From positions 1 through 41,981 of the forward strand of contig JAGLBD010000028.1 of the NCBI GenBank assembly GCA_018260425.1: a stretch of DNA of 41,981 nucleotides, in the 5' to 3' direction. Under the pieces are notes generated by a model. The model did no database searches and was not told where the DNA came from. It saw nothing but the letters and a program-made list of their open reading frames with translations. Shown one piece after another: positions 33,810-41,965 of this stretch (within the stretch, counting starts at the first letter, position 1; every line of letters begins with the position of its first letter). This DNA is from Pseudogulbenkiania sp. (GTDB lineage Bacteria; Pseudomonadota; Gammaproteobacteria; Burkholderiales; Chromobacteriaceae). The position numbers were made by a program, and so were the translations under genes.

Positions 33810-34814
33810 TTACTGCACCGGGCAGCTGTTGCTGGTACGGTAGTCGACTACCTTGATCTTGCCGCTGATGATGTCTTTGCGGGCAGCATTGATCTTGGCT
33901 TCCATGGCAGCCGGAATCAGCTTGCGGTTGTACTGGTCCAGAGCCCAGTCAACACCGTTTTCTTTCAGGCCCAGAACTTTCAGGCCCGGCTTCCACTTGC
34001 CGTCTTTGGCATCGCGGAAGGTTTCGAATACGGCGTTGTCAACGCGCTTGACCATCGAGGTCAGCACGGAACCCGGCTGAAGATGGTTCTGGTTGCTGTC
34101 TACACCGATGGAGTACTTGCCGGCCGACTTGGCAGCTTGCAGAACGCCCAGACCGGTACCGCCGGCAGCGGCGAATACCACGTCAACACCCTTGTCGAAC
34201 TGGCTCTTGGCCAATTCGGTACCACGAGCCGGGTCATTGAACGCTTGCGGGGTGGTGCCGGTCATGTTGGCGACAACGGAAGCATCCTTGCGGGCATACT
34301 TGACACCCTGGGTGTAACCACAGCCAAAGGCGCGGATCAGCGGGACATCCATGCCGCCGATAAAGCCGACCTTACCGCTCTTGGAGGTCATCGCAGCGGC
34401 CATGCCCACCAGGAAGGAGCCTTCTTGTTCCTTGAACAGGATGGACTGTACGTTCGCACCCTTGGCAACGGAGTCGATGATGACGAACTTGACGTTCGGG
34501 AATTCCTTGGCAACCGTTTCAACGGCCTGGGTGAACGAGAAGCCAACCGCGATGATCATGTCGGCATTCTTGCGCGCCATGTTGCGCAGCAGCTGTTCTT
34601 TTTGCGCGTCGGACGAGATGGTGCCGTCGCGATAGTTCAGCTTGAATTCTTTCTTGAAGCGTTCTGCACCGTTGTAAGCAGCTTCATTGAAGCTCTTGTC
34701 GAACTTGCCGGCCTGGTCGTAAACCACGGCAGGGGCAAAATCCTTGGCCATGGCGCTGGTGGCCATGACGGCAGCGGCAACAGCCAGGCTGACACGTTTC
34801 AGTTCCATTTTCAT
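33810..34814 (-). CDS. BMP-family ABC transporter substrate-binding protein
   Basis: Periplasmic binding protein of 334 aa from the basic-membrane-protein (BMP) family, the ligand-capturing part of nucleoside or purine-type importers. It has a signal peptide (MKMELKRVSLAVAAAVMATS, then AMA-KD). Mature family blocks are VVYDQAGKFDKSFNEAAYNG, FSFTQAVETVAKEFPNVKFV, EGSFLVGMAAAMTSKSGKVG and VVFAAAGGTGLGVLQAAKSA. Unlike many members it has no lipobox Cys, so it should be free in the periplasm. ATG 34814 and ATG 34808 are both possible starts, and both have weak RBSs. It is first in a four-gene operon with the ATPase and two permeases, and has a long leader. Confidence 0.92.
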   Translation of the reverse strand: MKMELKRVSLAVAAAVMATSAMAKDFAPAVVYDQAGKFDKSFNEAAYNGAERFKKEFKLNYRDGTISSDAQKEQLLRNMARKNADMIIAVGFSFTQAVETVAKEFPNVKFVIIDSVAKGANVQSILFKEQEGSFLVGMAAAMTSKSGKVGFIGGMDVPLIRAFGCGYTQGVKYARKDASVVANMTGTTPQAFNDPARGTELAKSQFDKGVDVVFAAAGGTGLGVLQAAKSAGKYSIGVDSNQNHLQPGSVLTSMVKRVDNAVFETFRDAKDGKWKPGLKVLGLKENGVDWALDQYNRKLIPAAMEAKINAARKDIISGKIKVVDYRTSNSCPVQ

Positions 34815-35066
34815 CTCTATCAACTCGTATCGTTTTGGTGGTGGAAATACCCTGCGGGACAGAGCGTTCATGTCCATGCAGCGCGTCATGGGGGAGTTTT
34901 GCCGAAGCCGGACATAACTCCGACACGCCGGAAATACGAAGCATTCCGGATGCAACTCCCTCTGACAGACCCAGCCGGGCAAGGTAGCGTCATCGTTTCT
35001 TAACACTGTCGCGGCACACTGTGACCGCACAGTCGAATGACAGGCACCCCATCGTCTAGTAAAGCG
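34815..35066 (-). promoter_or_regulatory. Long structured 5' leader of the BMP operon
   Basis: If the promoter at 35073-35101 is used, the transcript has a leader of about 250 bases. It contains a nested stem, AACTCC with GGAGTT (34916-34921 and 34893-34898) enclosing CCG/CGG (34902-34911); CCGGAA with TTCCGG (34928-34949); a bulged stem at 35005-35033; and a 14-base direct repeat CCGGANNNAACTCC at 34908 and 34946. I cannot match it to a known riboswitch. The rest of the 532-bp gap to truC holds a possible 7-bp hairpin near 35191-35208. Confidence 0.4.
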
Positions 35067-35072
35067 CGCAGA

Positions 35073-35101
35073 ATTGTAATTACCTGCGATTCGGCTGTAA
35101 A
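35073..35101 (-). promoter_or_regulatory. Promoter of the BMP ABC operon
   Basis: On the minus strand, TTTACA (35101-35096) and TACAAT (35078-35073) are exactly 17 bases apart, a good sigma-70 promoter. The start site would be near 35066. Confidence 0.65.
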
Positions 35102-35346
35102 CCTTTTCCGGCTGTATTCGCCGCACATGTCGTAACCGTGCCGCACACTGGCGACACACTATGACAGATAATGCCCGGCGAAGTCGGCATTTTCTTCCCT
35201 TGAAGAAACCTTGGCAATAGCCTCCCGCGCCATCCCCCCTCAAACACTGCCTAGGTTTGACGATTGTCAGTGTCGGAAGTCTTTTCGGACTTCCCTTGTG
35301 GGAAAAAAGACACCATAATCCAAGCCCTTTCCGGCAAAGCGACCCC

Positions 35347-36081
35347 ATGCTGACGATTCTCCATCAGGACGATGACATCATCGCAATCCACAAACCGGCC
35401 GGGCTGCTGGTCCATCGCTCCATGATCGACCGAACCGAAACCCGCTTTGCCGTGCAGTTGCTGCGCGACCAGATCGGCCAACGCGTCTACCCGGCACACC
35501 GTCTGGACAAAGGTACCTCGGGGGTATTGCTGTTCGGCCTGACGCCCGAAGCAGGACGCACCCTGATGCAAAGCTTCGAGGCGCAACAGGTTGCCAAACG
35601 CTATTTGGCGGTGGTGCGTGGCCACCCGGAACCGGAAGGCCGCATCGACTACCCGCTGCGGCGTCAGCACGACGACCTCGAAGGACGCTTCGTCAGCCAT
35701 GACAGCGCCCCTCAGGAGGCGGTCACCGATTTCCTGCGACTGGCCACCATCGAATTGCCGGTCGAAGTGGACCGTTATCCGACCAGCCGTTACGCCCTGC
35801 TGGAACTAAGGCCACTGACCGGTCGCCGCCATCAATTGCGTCGCCACATGAAACACATCGCCCATCCCATCATTGGCGATGCCACCCATGGCAAGGGGAT
35901 ACACAATCGCTATTTCCAGCAGGCTTACCAATGCAATCGCATGCTGCTGGCCTGCTGCGAGATGAGCCTGCCCCACCCCCGGCATGGCACCCCATTGCGC
36001 ATCGGCACACCGCTGGAGGGCTCGTTTGCCGATATCATCAGCCGCTTTGGCTGGGACGAGGTCGTACCCGACTTTTCCTGA
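35347..36081 (+). CDS. truC: tRNA pseudouridine synthase C (RluA/TruC family)
   Basis: RNA-modifying enzyme of 244 aa that isomerises a uridine to pseudouridine; in E. coli, TruC acts on tRNA U65. The catalytic Asp lies in YPAHRLDKGTSGVLLFGL (about residue 54). Other family blocks are DDDIIAIHKPAGLLVHRS near the N-terminus and LTGRRHQLRRHMKHIAHPII, then GDATHGKGIHNR. The order, small size and absence of an S4 domain fit TruC (260 aa in E. coli). I use ATG 35347; the frame runs upstream only from a TTG. The RBS is weak. It is followed by rlmJ 67 bases downstream on the same strand, so both modify RNA and may be co-transcribed. Confidence 0.88.
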   Translation: MLTILHQDDDIIAIHKPAGLLVHRSMIDRTETRFAVQLLRDQIGQRVYPAHRLDKGTSGVLLFGLTPEAGRTLMQSFEAQQVAKRYLAVVRGHPEPEGRIDYPLRRQHDDLEGRFVSHDSAPQEAVTDFLRLATIELPVEVDRYPTSRYALLELRPLTGRRHQLRRHMKHIAHPIIGDATHGKGIHNRYFQQAYQCNRMLLACCEMSLPHPRHGTPLRIGTPLEGSFADIISRFGWDEVVPDFS

Positions 36082-36148
36082 GAGCGGGCAAATTCGCGCT
36101 GATCGCCGCGATCCGTTACAATTCGCAGCGAATTGTCAGGAACTCCCC

Positions 36149-36997
36149 ATGCTCAGCTACCGTCACGCCTTTCACGCCGGCAACCACGCCGACGTGCTGA
36201 AACATTTCGTTGAAATCGAAATCATCCGCCATCTGGCGCAAAAACCGACCCCGTTCTGGTATATCGATACCCATGCCGGTGCGGGCGTTTATGCTCTGGA
36301 GGAAGGCTATGCGACCCGCAACGCCGAGCATCTGGGCGGTATTTCACGCCTGTGGAACAACCCTGACCTGCCTGCCGCGCTGCAACCCTATCTGGACAGT
36401 GTCAGGGCCGTGAATCCGGATGGACAGCTACGGCTCTACCCCGGCTCGCCCTGGTGCGCGGAACAGGCGCTGCCCCGCGAAGGCAAATTGCGCTTGTTCG
36501 AACTCCACCCCAGCGACTTTGCCCTACTGGAAACCAACTGTGCCGAGTTGGGGGGACGCCGGGTCAAAGCCGCCCGTCAGGATGGTTTTGAAGGGATCAA
36601 GGCGATGTTGCCGCCCCCCCCGCGCCGCGCCTTGACCCTGATCGACCCGCCTTATGAAGACAAACGCGATTACCAACGTGTGCCGCAGGCGCTTCAAGAG
36701 TGCCTGAAGCGTTTTGCCACCGGTGTCTACGCCGTGTGGTATCCCTTGCTGCAACGCAAAGACATGCAGGAGCTTCCGGCGGCGCTGAAGAAACTGCCGG
36801 CAAAGAGCTGGCTCAATGTGACATTGACGGTACAAAAGCCGTCAGCGGACGGATTCGGCATGCACGGTAGCGGCATGTTCATCCTCAATCCGCCATGGAC
36901 GCTGGCCAGCACGCTCGAAGACGTGATGCCCTGGCTGGCTGACGCCTTGAAGCTGGACAACGGGGCGGGATACACGCTGGAACACCACGAAAACTAA
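36149..36997 (+). CDS. rlmJ: 23S rRNA (adenine-2030-N6)-methyltransferase RlmJ
   Basis: SAM-dependent enzyme of 282 aa that methylates A2030 in 23S rRNA. The start MLSYRHAFHAGNHADVLKH is diagnostic of RlmJ. The SAM-binding segment is FWYIDTHAGAGVYAL (about 36-50) and the catalytic motif is LIDPPYEDKRDY (about 165-176, DPPY). GMHGSGMFILNPPW near the end is also typical. AGGA lies 8 bases before ATG 36149. The gene runs to a bidirectional terminator shared with cysN. Confidence 0.95.
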   Translation: MLSYRHAFHAGNHADVLKHFVEIEIIRHLAQKPTPFWYIDTHAGAGVYALEEGYATRNAEHLGGISRLWNNPDLPAALQPYLDSVRAVNPDGQLRLYPGSPWCAEQALPREGKLRLFELHPSDFALLETNCAELGGRRVKAARQDGFEGIKAMLPPPPRRALTLIDPPYEDKRDYQRVPQALQECLKRFATGVYAVWYPLLQRKDMQELPAALKKLPAKSWLNVTLTVQKPSADGFGMHGSGMFILNPPWTLASTLEDVMPWLADALKLDNGAGYTLEHHEN

Positions 36998-37021
36998 GCC
37001 CCCTCTTCCTTCCAGACAGCA

Positions 37022-37052
37022 AAAAGGCGGTACGTTTACCGTACCGCCTTTT
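37022..37052. terminator. Bidirectional terminator between rlmJ and cysN
   Basis: AAAAGGCGGTACG (37022-37034) pairs perfectly with CGTACCGCCTTTT (37040-37052), loop of five. It has an A tract on one side and a T tract on the other and serves both converging genes. Confidence 0.92.
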
Positions 37053-37068
37053 CTTGTGCACCGTCCGG

Positions 37069-38523
37069 TCAATCATCACCGGCAAGCTTGCCAAACACCT
37101 CTGAAATAGCCTTCGCCTCCCAATGCGGAAAGTGTTTTCTCACCAGCGCATTCAGCTCGCGCTCAAAGGCACGATAGTTGGCCAGCTCGTCATCGATCGC
37201 TCCGGCCGGGGCCAGCTCGCAGGCATGGCGAATCATCCCCGCCCCCAGCGTTGCATTGTTTAAACGATCGATCACGATAAAGCTGCCCGTGGCACGACTG
37301 GTCGTATAGGCATCAAACACCACCGGTGCCGCGAGCTCCACCTCGACGCTGGCGATCTCGTTCAGCCCAAGCTGGGTGGCAGGGTGCGTGCTGAAGTCAT
37401 TGACATCCACTCGTTCGACAAGGCGACGGACCTTGCCGGGAACCACTTTGCCGGCAAAGCGGAACAGCACGGGCCGCCCCACCGTCAGCGGGTCATCATT
37501 CATCCAGACCAATCGTGCTGAAAACACCGTCCCTTGTTCAGGCAACACCTCTCCTGCACGCACCAGCATGTCGCCGCGCGACACATCGATCTCGTCTTCC
37601 AGTGTCAGGGTAATCGCCTGCCCGCGCCGGGCCACCGGCAAGTTGCCATCGGCGGTCACAATCTCGCGTACCCGGCTACCCCGCCCGGACGGCAAGGAAA
37701 TGACCTCATCGCCGGGACGGATCTCGCCGGCGGCCACCGTGCCGCTAAAGCCCCGAAACCCGGCATTGGGACGGTTCACGTACTGCACCGGCAAGCGGAA
37801 TGACGTCAATGTCACATCCTCGTCCAGGCGGACGTCCTCGAGCCATTCCTTGAGCGTCGGCCCGTTATACCAGGGCATGGCGTCGCCACGCTTGACCACC
37901 AAATCCCCCCGCAGCGCAGACATGGGGATATAGCGCACCTCGGAAATACCCAGATCCGCCGCTATCTGCTGATAATCGGCACAGATCCGCTGATAGGTCG
38001 CTTCGTCATAGCCCACCAGATCCATTTTGTTGACGGCTACCACCACATGACGAATCCCCAGCAGACTGACGATATAGCTATGGCGGCGGGTTTGCGGTTT
38101 AACGCCACTGCGGGCATCGATGAGGATGATCGCCAGATCGGAGGTGGATGCACCGGTCGCCATATTGCGGGTGTACTGCTCGTGCCCGGGACAGTCGGCA
38201 ATGATGAACTTGCGCTTGTCGGTAGAGAAGTAGCGGTAGGCGACATCAATGGTGATGCCTTGTTCACGCTCGGCTTGCAAACCATCCACCAGCAGGGCGA
38301 GATCGATCGCCTGATCGGTGGTATTGAATTTGCGCGAGTCACGCTCGATAGCGGCCAACTGGTCTTCGAAAATCAGTTTCGAATCGTGCAGCAGCCGGCC
38401 AATCAGCGTTGACTTGCCGTCATCGACACTGCCGCAGGTGATGAAGCGCAACAGGTCTTTGTGTTCATGCATGGCGAGATAGCCATGAATATCGTGCTCA
38501 ATGAGGTCGGATTGGTGTGACAT
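37069..38523 (-). CDS. cysN: Sulfate adenylyltransferase subunit 1 (GTPase)
   Basis: GTPase subunit of ATP sulfurylase, 484 aa, which drives formation of adenosine 5'-phosphosulfate by CysD in assimilatory sulfate reduction. GTP-binding motifs are G1 CGSVDDGKSTLIGRL (about 30-44), G3 DCPGHEQY, G4 NKMDLV and G5 MSALRGD. EF-Tu-like beta-barrel domains follow. There is no C-terminal APS kinase (CysC) domain, which some fused forms carry. AGGA lies 8 bases before ATG 38523. It is 27 bases downstream of cysD in one operon. Confidence 0.96.
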   Translation of the reverse strand: MSHQSDLIEHDIHGYLAMHEHKDLLRFITCGSVDDGKSTLIGRLLHDSKLIFEDQLAAIERDSRKFNTTDQAIDLALLVDGLQAEREQGITIDVAYRYFSTDKRKFIIADCPGHEQYTRNMATGASTSDLAIILIDARSGVKPQTRRHSYIVSLLGIRHVVVAVNKMDLVGYDEATYQRICADYQQIAADLGISEVRYIPMSALRGDLVVKRGDAMPWYNGPTLKEWLEDVRLDEDVTLTSFRLPVQYVNRPNAGFRGFSGTVAAGEIRPGDEVISLPSGRGSRVREIVTADGNLPVARRGQAITLTLEDEIDVSRGDMLVRAGEVLPEQGTVFSARLVWMNDDPLTVGRPVLFRFAGKVVPGKVRRLVERVDVNDFSTHPATQLGLNEIASVEVELAAPVVFDAYTTSRATGSFIVIDRLNNATLGAGMIRHACELAPAGAIDDELANYRAFERELNALVRKHFPHWEAKAISEVFGKLAGDD

Positions 38524-38550
38524 GACGAGTTTCCTTGGCGCGGTGTGCGC

Positions 38551-39465
38551 TCAGAAATATCCTTCGATTTTCTTCTTTTCCATCGAACCGCTCTGATCGT
38601 GATCGATCAGTCGCCCCTGCCGCTCCGAGGTGCGGGTCAGCAACATTTCCCGAATGATGTCCGGCAAAGTGGCCGCCTCCGACTCGACGGCACCGGTCAA
38701 GGGGTAACAGCCCAGGGTACGGAAACGCACCGTGCGCAGTTCGGGGGTTTCTCCCGGCAACAGTGGCATGCGCTCGTCGTCGACCATGATCAGCATACCG
38801 TCGCGCTTCACCACGGGACGGGGTGCGGCAAAGTACAGCGGAACAATCTCGATATTTTCCAGATAGATGTACTGCCAGATATCCAGCTCGGTCCAGTTCG
38901 ACAAGGGAAAGACCCGGATGCTTTCACCCGGTGCGACCCGGCTGTTATAGAGGTTCCATAATTCAGGACGCTGGTTTTTAGGGTCCCAGCGATGCTGCCG
39001 GTCCCGAAAGGAATACACCCGCTCTTTTGCCCGGGATTTTTCTTCGTCGCGACGTGCTCCGCCAAAGGCGGCATCGAAGCGGTAGTGATCAAGCGCCTGC
39101 TTCAGCGCTTCGGTCTTCATGATATCGGTATGGCGGGCACTGCCATGCACGAAGGGATTGATGCCTTCTTCGACCCCATGCTGATTGACATGCACCAGCA
39201 GATCAAAGCCGTACTTTTGCGCCATTTTATCGCGAAATTCAATCATTTCGCGGAACTTCCACGTAGTATCGACGTGCAACAGGGGAAAGGGCAGCTTGCC
39301 TGGGAAAAACGCTTTCCGTGCCAGATGCAGCATGACAGCCGAATCTTTCCCGATCGAATACAACATCACGGGATTATCAAACTCGGCAACCACTTCGCGA
39401 ATGATATGAATCGACTCAGCCTCAAGCTGCTTGAGGTGGGTCAATCGTGACGGGTGAGAAGTCAT
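38551..39465 (-). CDS. cysD: Sulfate adenylyltransferase subunit 2
   Basis: Catalytic subunit of ATP sulfurylase, 304 aa, of the PP-loop ATP pyrophosphatase family. The loop is in [20 protein letters not shown] (about 33-52). Further markers are [40 protein letters not shown] and [20 protein letters not shown]. The RBS AGGA lies 7 bases before ATG 39465. It forms a complex with CysN from the next gene. Other sulfate genes (cysH, cysI, cysG, permease) are not in the window. Confidence 0.96.
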   Translation of the reverse strand: MTSHPSRLTHLKQLEAESIHIIREVVAEFDNPVMLYSIGKDSAVMLHLARKAFFPGKLPFPLLHVDTTWKFREMIEFRDKMAQKYGFDLLVHVNQHGVEEGINPFVHGSARHTDIMKTEALKQALDHYRFDAAFGGARRDEEKSRAKERVYSFRDRQHRWDPKNQRPELWNLYNSRVAPGESIRVFPLSNWTELDIWQYIYLENIEIVPLYFAAPRPVVKRDGMLIMVDDERMPLLPGETPELRTVRFRTLGCYPLTGAVESEAATLPDIIREMLLTRTSERQGRLIDHDQSGSMEKKKIEGYF

Positions 39466-39768
39466 GGGCCATTCCTGTTAGCGTACATATAGGTCAGCGC
39501 CGCAGCGCTACCCGCTTAATCTACCGGGGGAGTGACCCGTGATGCAAATTCGTTTGGATATATCAATATTCACTATCGAATTAACCAGTAAGTCTATTCA
39601 GGCATAAACACAGCTGTTTTTACCAAGAATCCACCCGGGCAGCACAAACATTGCCGACATGCCGCTCAGCAAGCCCTTTCCCCTACCGAAAATGGTTTAT
39701 TGTTCAACAATAACCAGACGATCAATCAGTGGGTCTGATTTGGTCAACCCCTCCGTTGCCGGTGGATC
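39466..39768. other. 303-bp divergent regulatory gap between cysD and the GGDEF gene
   Basis: I see no gene here. It is AT-rich relative to the flanks. It holds GATATATC (39557-39564), a small AGCGC/GCGCT hairpin near cysD, and the 17-bp palindrome at 39697-39713. The cysD promoter is expected here and in such bacteria is often CysB-activated, but I could not define the site. Confidence 0.6.
39697..39713. promoter_or_regulatory. 17-bp palindromic operator candidate
   Basis: TTATTGTTCAACAATAA is a perfect palindrome around one C, extended by GG/CC with a one-base offset. It is 55 bases upstream of the GGDEF ATG at 39769 and looks like a dimeric regulator site. Confidence 0.5.
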
Positions 39769-41070
39769 ATGGACACGTTAAACACACTCAACGAGCAAGA
39801 CTTGCTGCAATTGGTGTTCGATACCTCGGATGCGGCCATATTTTTGATCGATACCCAGGGCATCATCCTGCATACCAACCAACGCATGGCGGACATGTTC
39901 GCCATAGCGCTGACAGCGCTCCATGGCCGCGATTATCTGGAACTGGTTCACGACAGCGACCGACTTCAGGCCAGACAAAAAATGCGCGAGATGATTGCCG
40001 GCACACTGGACAGTGTCAAGGTGGAACGGCGTTACCTGCGCCAGGACGGCACGGAGTTCTGGGGACAGCTCAGTGCCAGACCGCTCAGCCATCCCTCGGG
40101 CAACAACTTCGGCATGGTAGGAACCATCATCGATATCGATCAGCGTAAACACGCCGAACAGCGGCTAGAGGAGAGTCACCACCGTTTCGAACGCATGGCA
40201 AGGACCCTCCCCTGCACCCTGTACGATTTTGTCCTGCACCCCGATGGCAGCAATACCTTCCTCTACCTGAGTCCCCGTGTAGAAAACATTTTCGAGGTCG
40301 CCGCCGAAACCATCCTCAACGACACCGCCCGGTTCTGGGAGTTGGTTCACCCTGACGACGTTGCCCGGCTGCGCGACGAAACCCGGCTAGCCGCCCGCAG
40401 TGGTGGACTATTCGTGGCCGAAGTCCGCATCATCACACCCTCCGGCAAAATCCGCTGGATTCGCCTCAGTTCGCAGGCATGCACCAGCGAGGGCACGGAA
40501 CCGCCGGTATGGAGTGGTTTTATCTTTGATATCACTGAACAGAAAGAGCTGCAGGATGCCATGCACCAACTGGTCATTACGGACTTTTTGACCGGCATAC
40601 CGAATCGGCGCTATTTCACCGAGCACGCCCAGGTAGAGTTGGAACGGGTAAGGCGCAGCGGACGCCCGGCCAGCGTGATGATGCTGGACCTTGATCATTT
40701 CAAAATCATCAACGACACCCATGGTCATGCCAGCGGCGACCGGGTGCTGATGCACTTCACCCGGACCGTCGCCACCCAGTTACGCCGTATCGATTTATTT
40801 GCGCGTACGGGAGGGGAAGAGTTCGCTATCCTGCTCCCCGAAACCGAGCTGGCAGGCACCCGCATTCTGGCCGAGCGGCTGTGCCGGATTATTGGCAGCG
40901 AGCCGGCCAGTTGCGGAGACAGCACGATTCCCTACACCGTCAGCATTGGCTATGCCACCTTTACCGCCGCCGATGAACCGGATCTCGACGCCCTGCTCTT
41001 CAAGGCTGATCGTGCCCTGTATCAGGCCAAGCAACAGGGACGCAATCAGGCGAGTCCATTCATTCCCTAG
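39769..41070 (+). CDS. PAS-PAS-GGDEF diguanylate cyclase
   Basis: Cytoplasmic cyclic di-GMP synthase of 433 aa. PAS 1 (about residues 12-125) includes DTSDAAIFLIDTQGIILHTN. PAS 2 (about 135-260) includes FWELVHPDDVARLRDETRL and ends with FIFDITEQKELQDAMHQL. The GGDEF domain is complete: TDFLTGIPNRRYF, DLDHFKIINDTHGHASGD and the active-site RTGGEEFAILLP (GGEEF about 348-352). The RxxD inhibitory site is present (RRID nine residues upstream). There is no membrane segment. The RBS is weak (GGA two bases from the ATG). A 17-bp palindrome lies upstream. It ends just before the convergent secreted-protein gene. Confidence 0.93.
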   Translation: MDTLNTLNEQDLLQLVFDTSDAAIFLIDTQGIILHTNQRMADMFAIALTALHGRDYLELVHDSDRLQARQKMREMIAGTLDSVKVERRYLRQDGTEFWGQLSARPLSHPSGNNFGMVGTIIDIDQRKHAEQRLEESHHRFERMARTLPCTLYDFVLHPDGSNTFLYLSPRVENIFEVAAETILNDTARFWELVHPDDVARLRDETRLAARSGGLFVAEVRIITPSGKIRWIRLSSQACTSEGTEPPVWSGFIFDITEQKELQDAMHQLVITDFLTGIPNRRYFTEHAQVELERVRRSGRPASVMMLDLDHFKIINDTHGHASGDRVLMHFTRTVATQLRRIDLFARTGGEEFAILLPETELAGTRILAERLCRIIGSEPASCGDSTIPYTVSIGYATFTAADEPDLDALLFKADRALYQAKQQGRNQASPFIP

Positions 41071-41075
41071 TGCCA

Positions 41076-41816
41076 TCAATCTCCGTAGATGAACACATCA
41101 GGAAACACATAATGCTCGGTGGCGCCAATCGTCAGCCGGGTTTCATCCCCCAAGCGCTGAACCAGCAGTGCAGAAGCGACTTCGGGCGCATCGGAGGAAA
41201 CCGGCTGACCCTCGGCAAACAAAATATGGCGACGCATACCACCCGGCAAACGCACTTCGACGGTTGCACTGCCTTTGGGCGTGCGCCGCAGCACCGACGC
41301 TTCGCAGCCGGGCGCTATTTCCACACTATCAATGAGACAGGAAATTCGTGCCAAGGCATGAAAACGGGTACCGGCCACCACGGCATCGGTATTGGTATCG
41401 ATTGCCGGCAAGGGTTGCCCGCTCACGGCGACATCGAGAGCATACTGTCCAGAGGCACCGCGCCGGGCAGCCGCCCGCATCAAGTACACCCGGATCCAGT
41501 AGTCACCATCATCCGGCAAGCGCCGCACAACACGATTGCCGGACAGGCTGCCATTGAACATGGCGTCCTCCGACGTGCCGAGCCCCAGATTCAGAAACAG
41601 TTGCGGGTGAGATGCCTTCAGCGTTACCGACAGTGTCTGCCCGGCCCGGGCCTGAATCCGATAGTCCTGTACGGCATAGCCTCGCACACGCCCCTTGAGC
41701 ACACGATGCCCGCCATCCTTCCCGACAGCCACAACCGTCGCCGGCTTCAGGGTTTCGGCCTGCAGACCTTGGAAAGGAAGCGCCAGCAGCAACCCGCATA
41801 ACATCAGACGTACCAT
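41076..41816 (-). CDS. Exported protein resembling g-type lysozyme inhibitors
   Basis: Exported protein of 246 aa with a signal peptide (MVRLMLCGLLLALPFQGLQA-ETL). Its first mature domain (about 22-125) is a beta-sandwich with RVRGYAVQDYRIQARAGQTL, then LPDDGDYWIRVYLMRAAARR and GQYALDVAVSG. I associate that last pattern with PliG/YcgK-type inhibitors of g-type lysozyme; this is from memory, not a search. The second half (about 130-246) is a separate domain with two Cys (SCLIDS, PGCEAS) likely forming a disulfide, and is not in simple PliG proteins. AGGAG lies 6 bases before ATG 41816. It ends 6 bases from the GGDEF stop. An anti-lysozyme role is inferred. Confidence 0.72.
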   Translation of the reverse strand: MVRLMLCGLLLALPFQGLQAETLKPATVVAVGKDGGHRVLKGRVRGYAVQDYRIQARAGQTLSVTLKASHPQLFLNLGLGTSEDAMFNGSLSGNRVVRRLPDDGDYWIRVYLMRAAARRGASGQYALDVAVSGQPLPAIDTNTDAVVAGTRFHALARISCLIDSVEIAPGCEASVLRRTPKGSATVEVRLPGGMRRHILFAEGQPVSSDAPEVASALLVQRLGDETRLTIGATEHYVFPDVFIYGD

Positions 41817-41939
41817 GAATGGCTCCTGAATCCACCCCGACACGGGGCATTTCGTCAGTATCATGCGTCATGATCAAGATTTCTGCTACAACCAACAGAA
41901 ATTGCATCGATATGCGCGTGCACGGCGCAGAAATGACGA

Positions 41940-41965
41940 AAGCCCTGACCGTTGGGTCAGGGCTT
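41940..41965. terminator. Hairpin near the right edge
   Basis: AAGCCCTGACC (41940-41950) and GGTCAGGGCTT (41955-41965) form an 11-bp stem with a 4-base loop. It probably ends a gene lying beyond the window. The adjacent stretch 41817-41939 holds only the promoter region of the secreted protein. Confidence 0.5.

Noticed and set aside
34815-35348. N-terminal extension of the BMP protein to 35348
   Set aside because: The signal peptide starting at 34814 or 34808 would be buried, and a promoter lies within the extension.
37069-39465. cysN-cysD as a DNA-modification or nodulation-type sulfation locus
   Set aside because: No sulfotransferase, CysC fusion or Dnd/Nod genes nearby; ordinary sulfate assimilation explains it.
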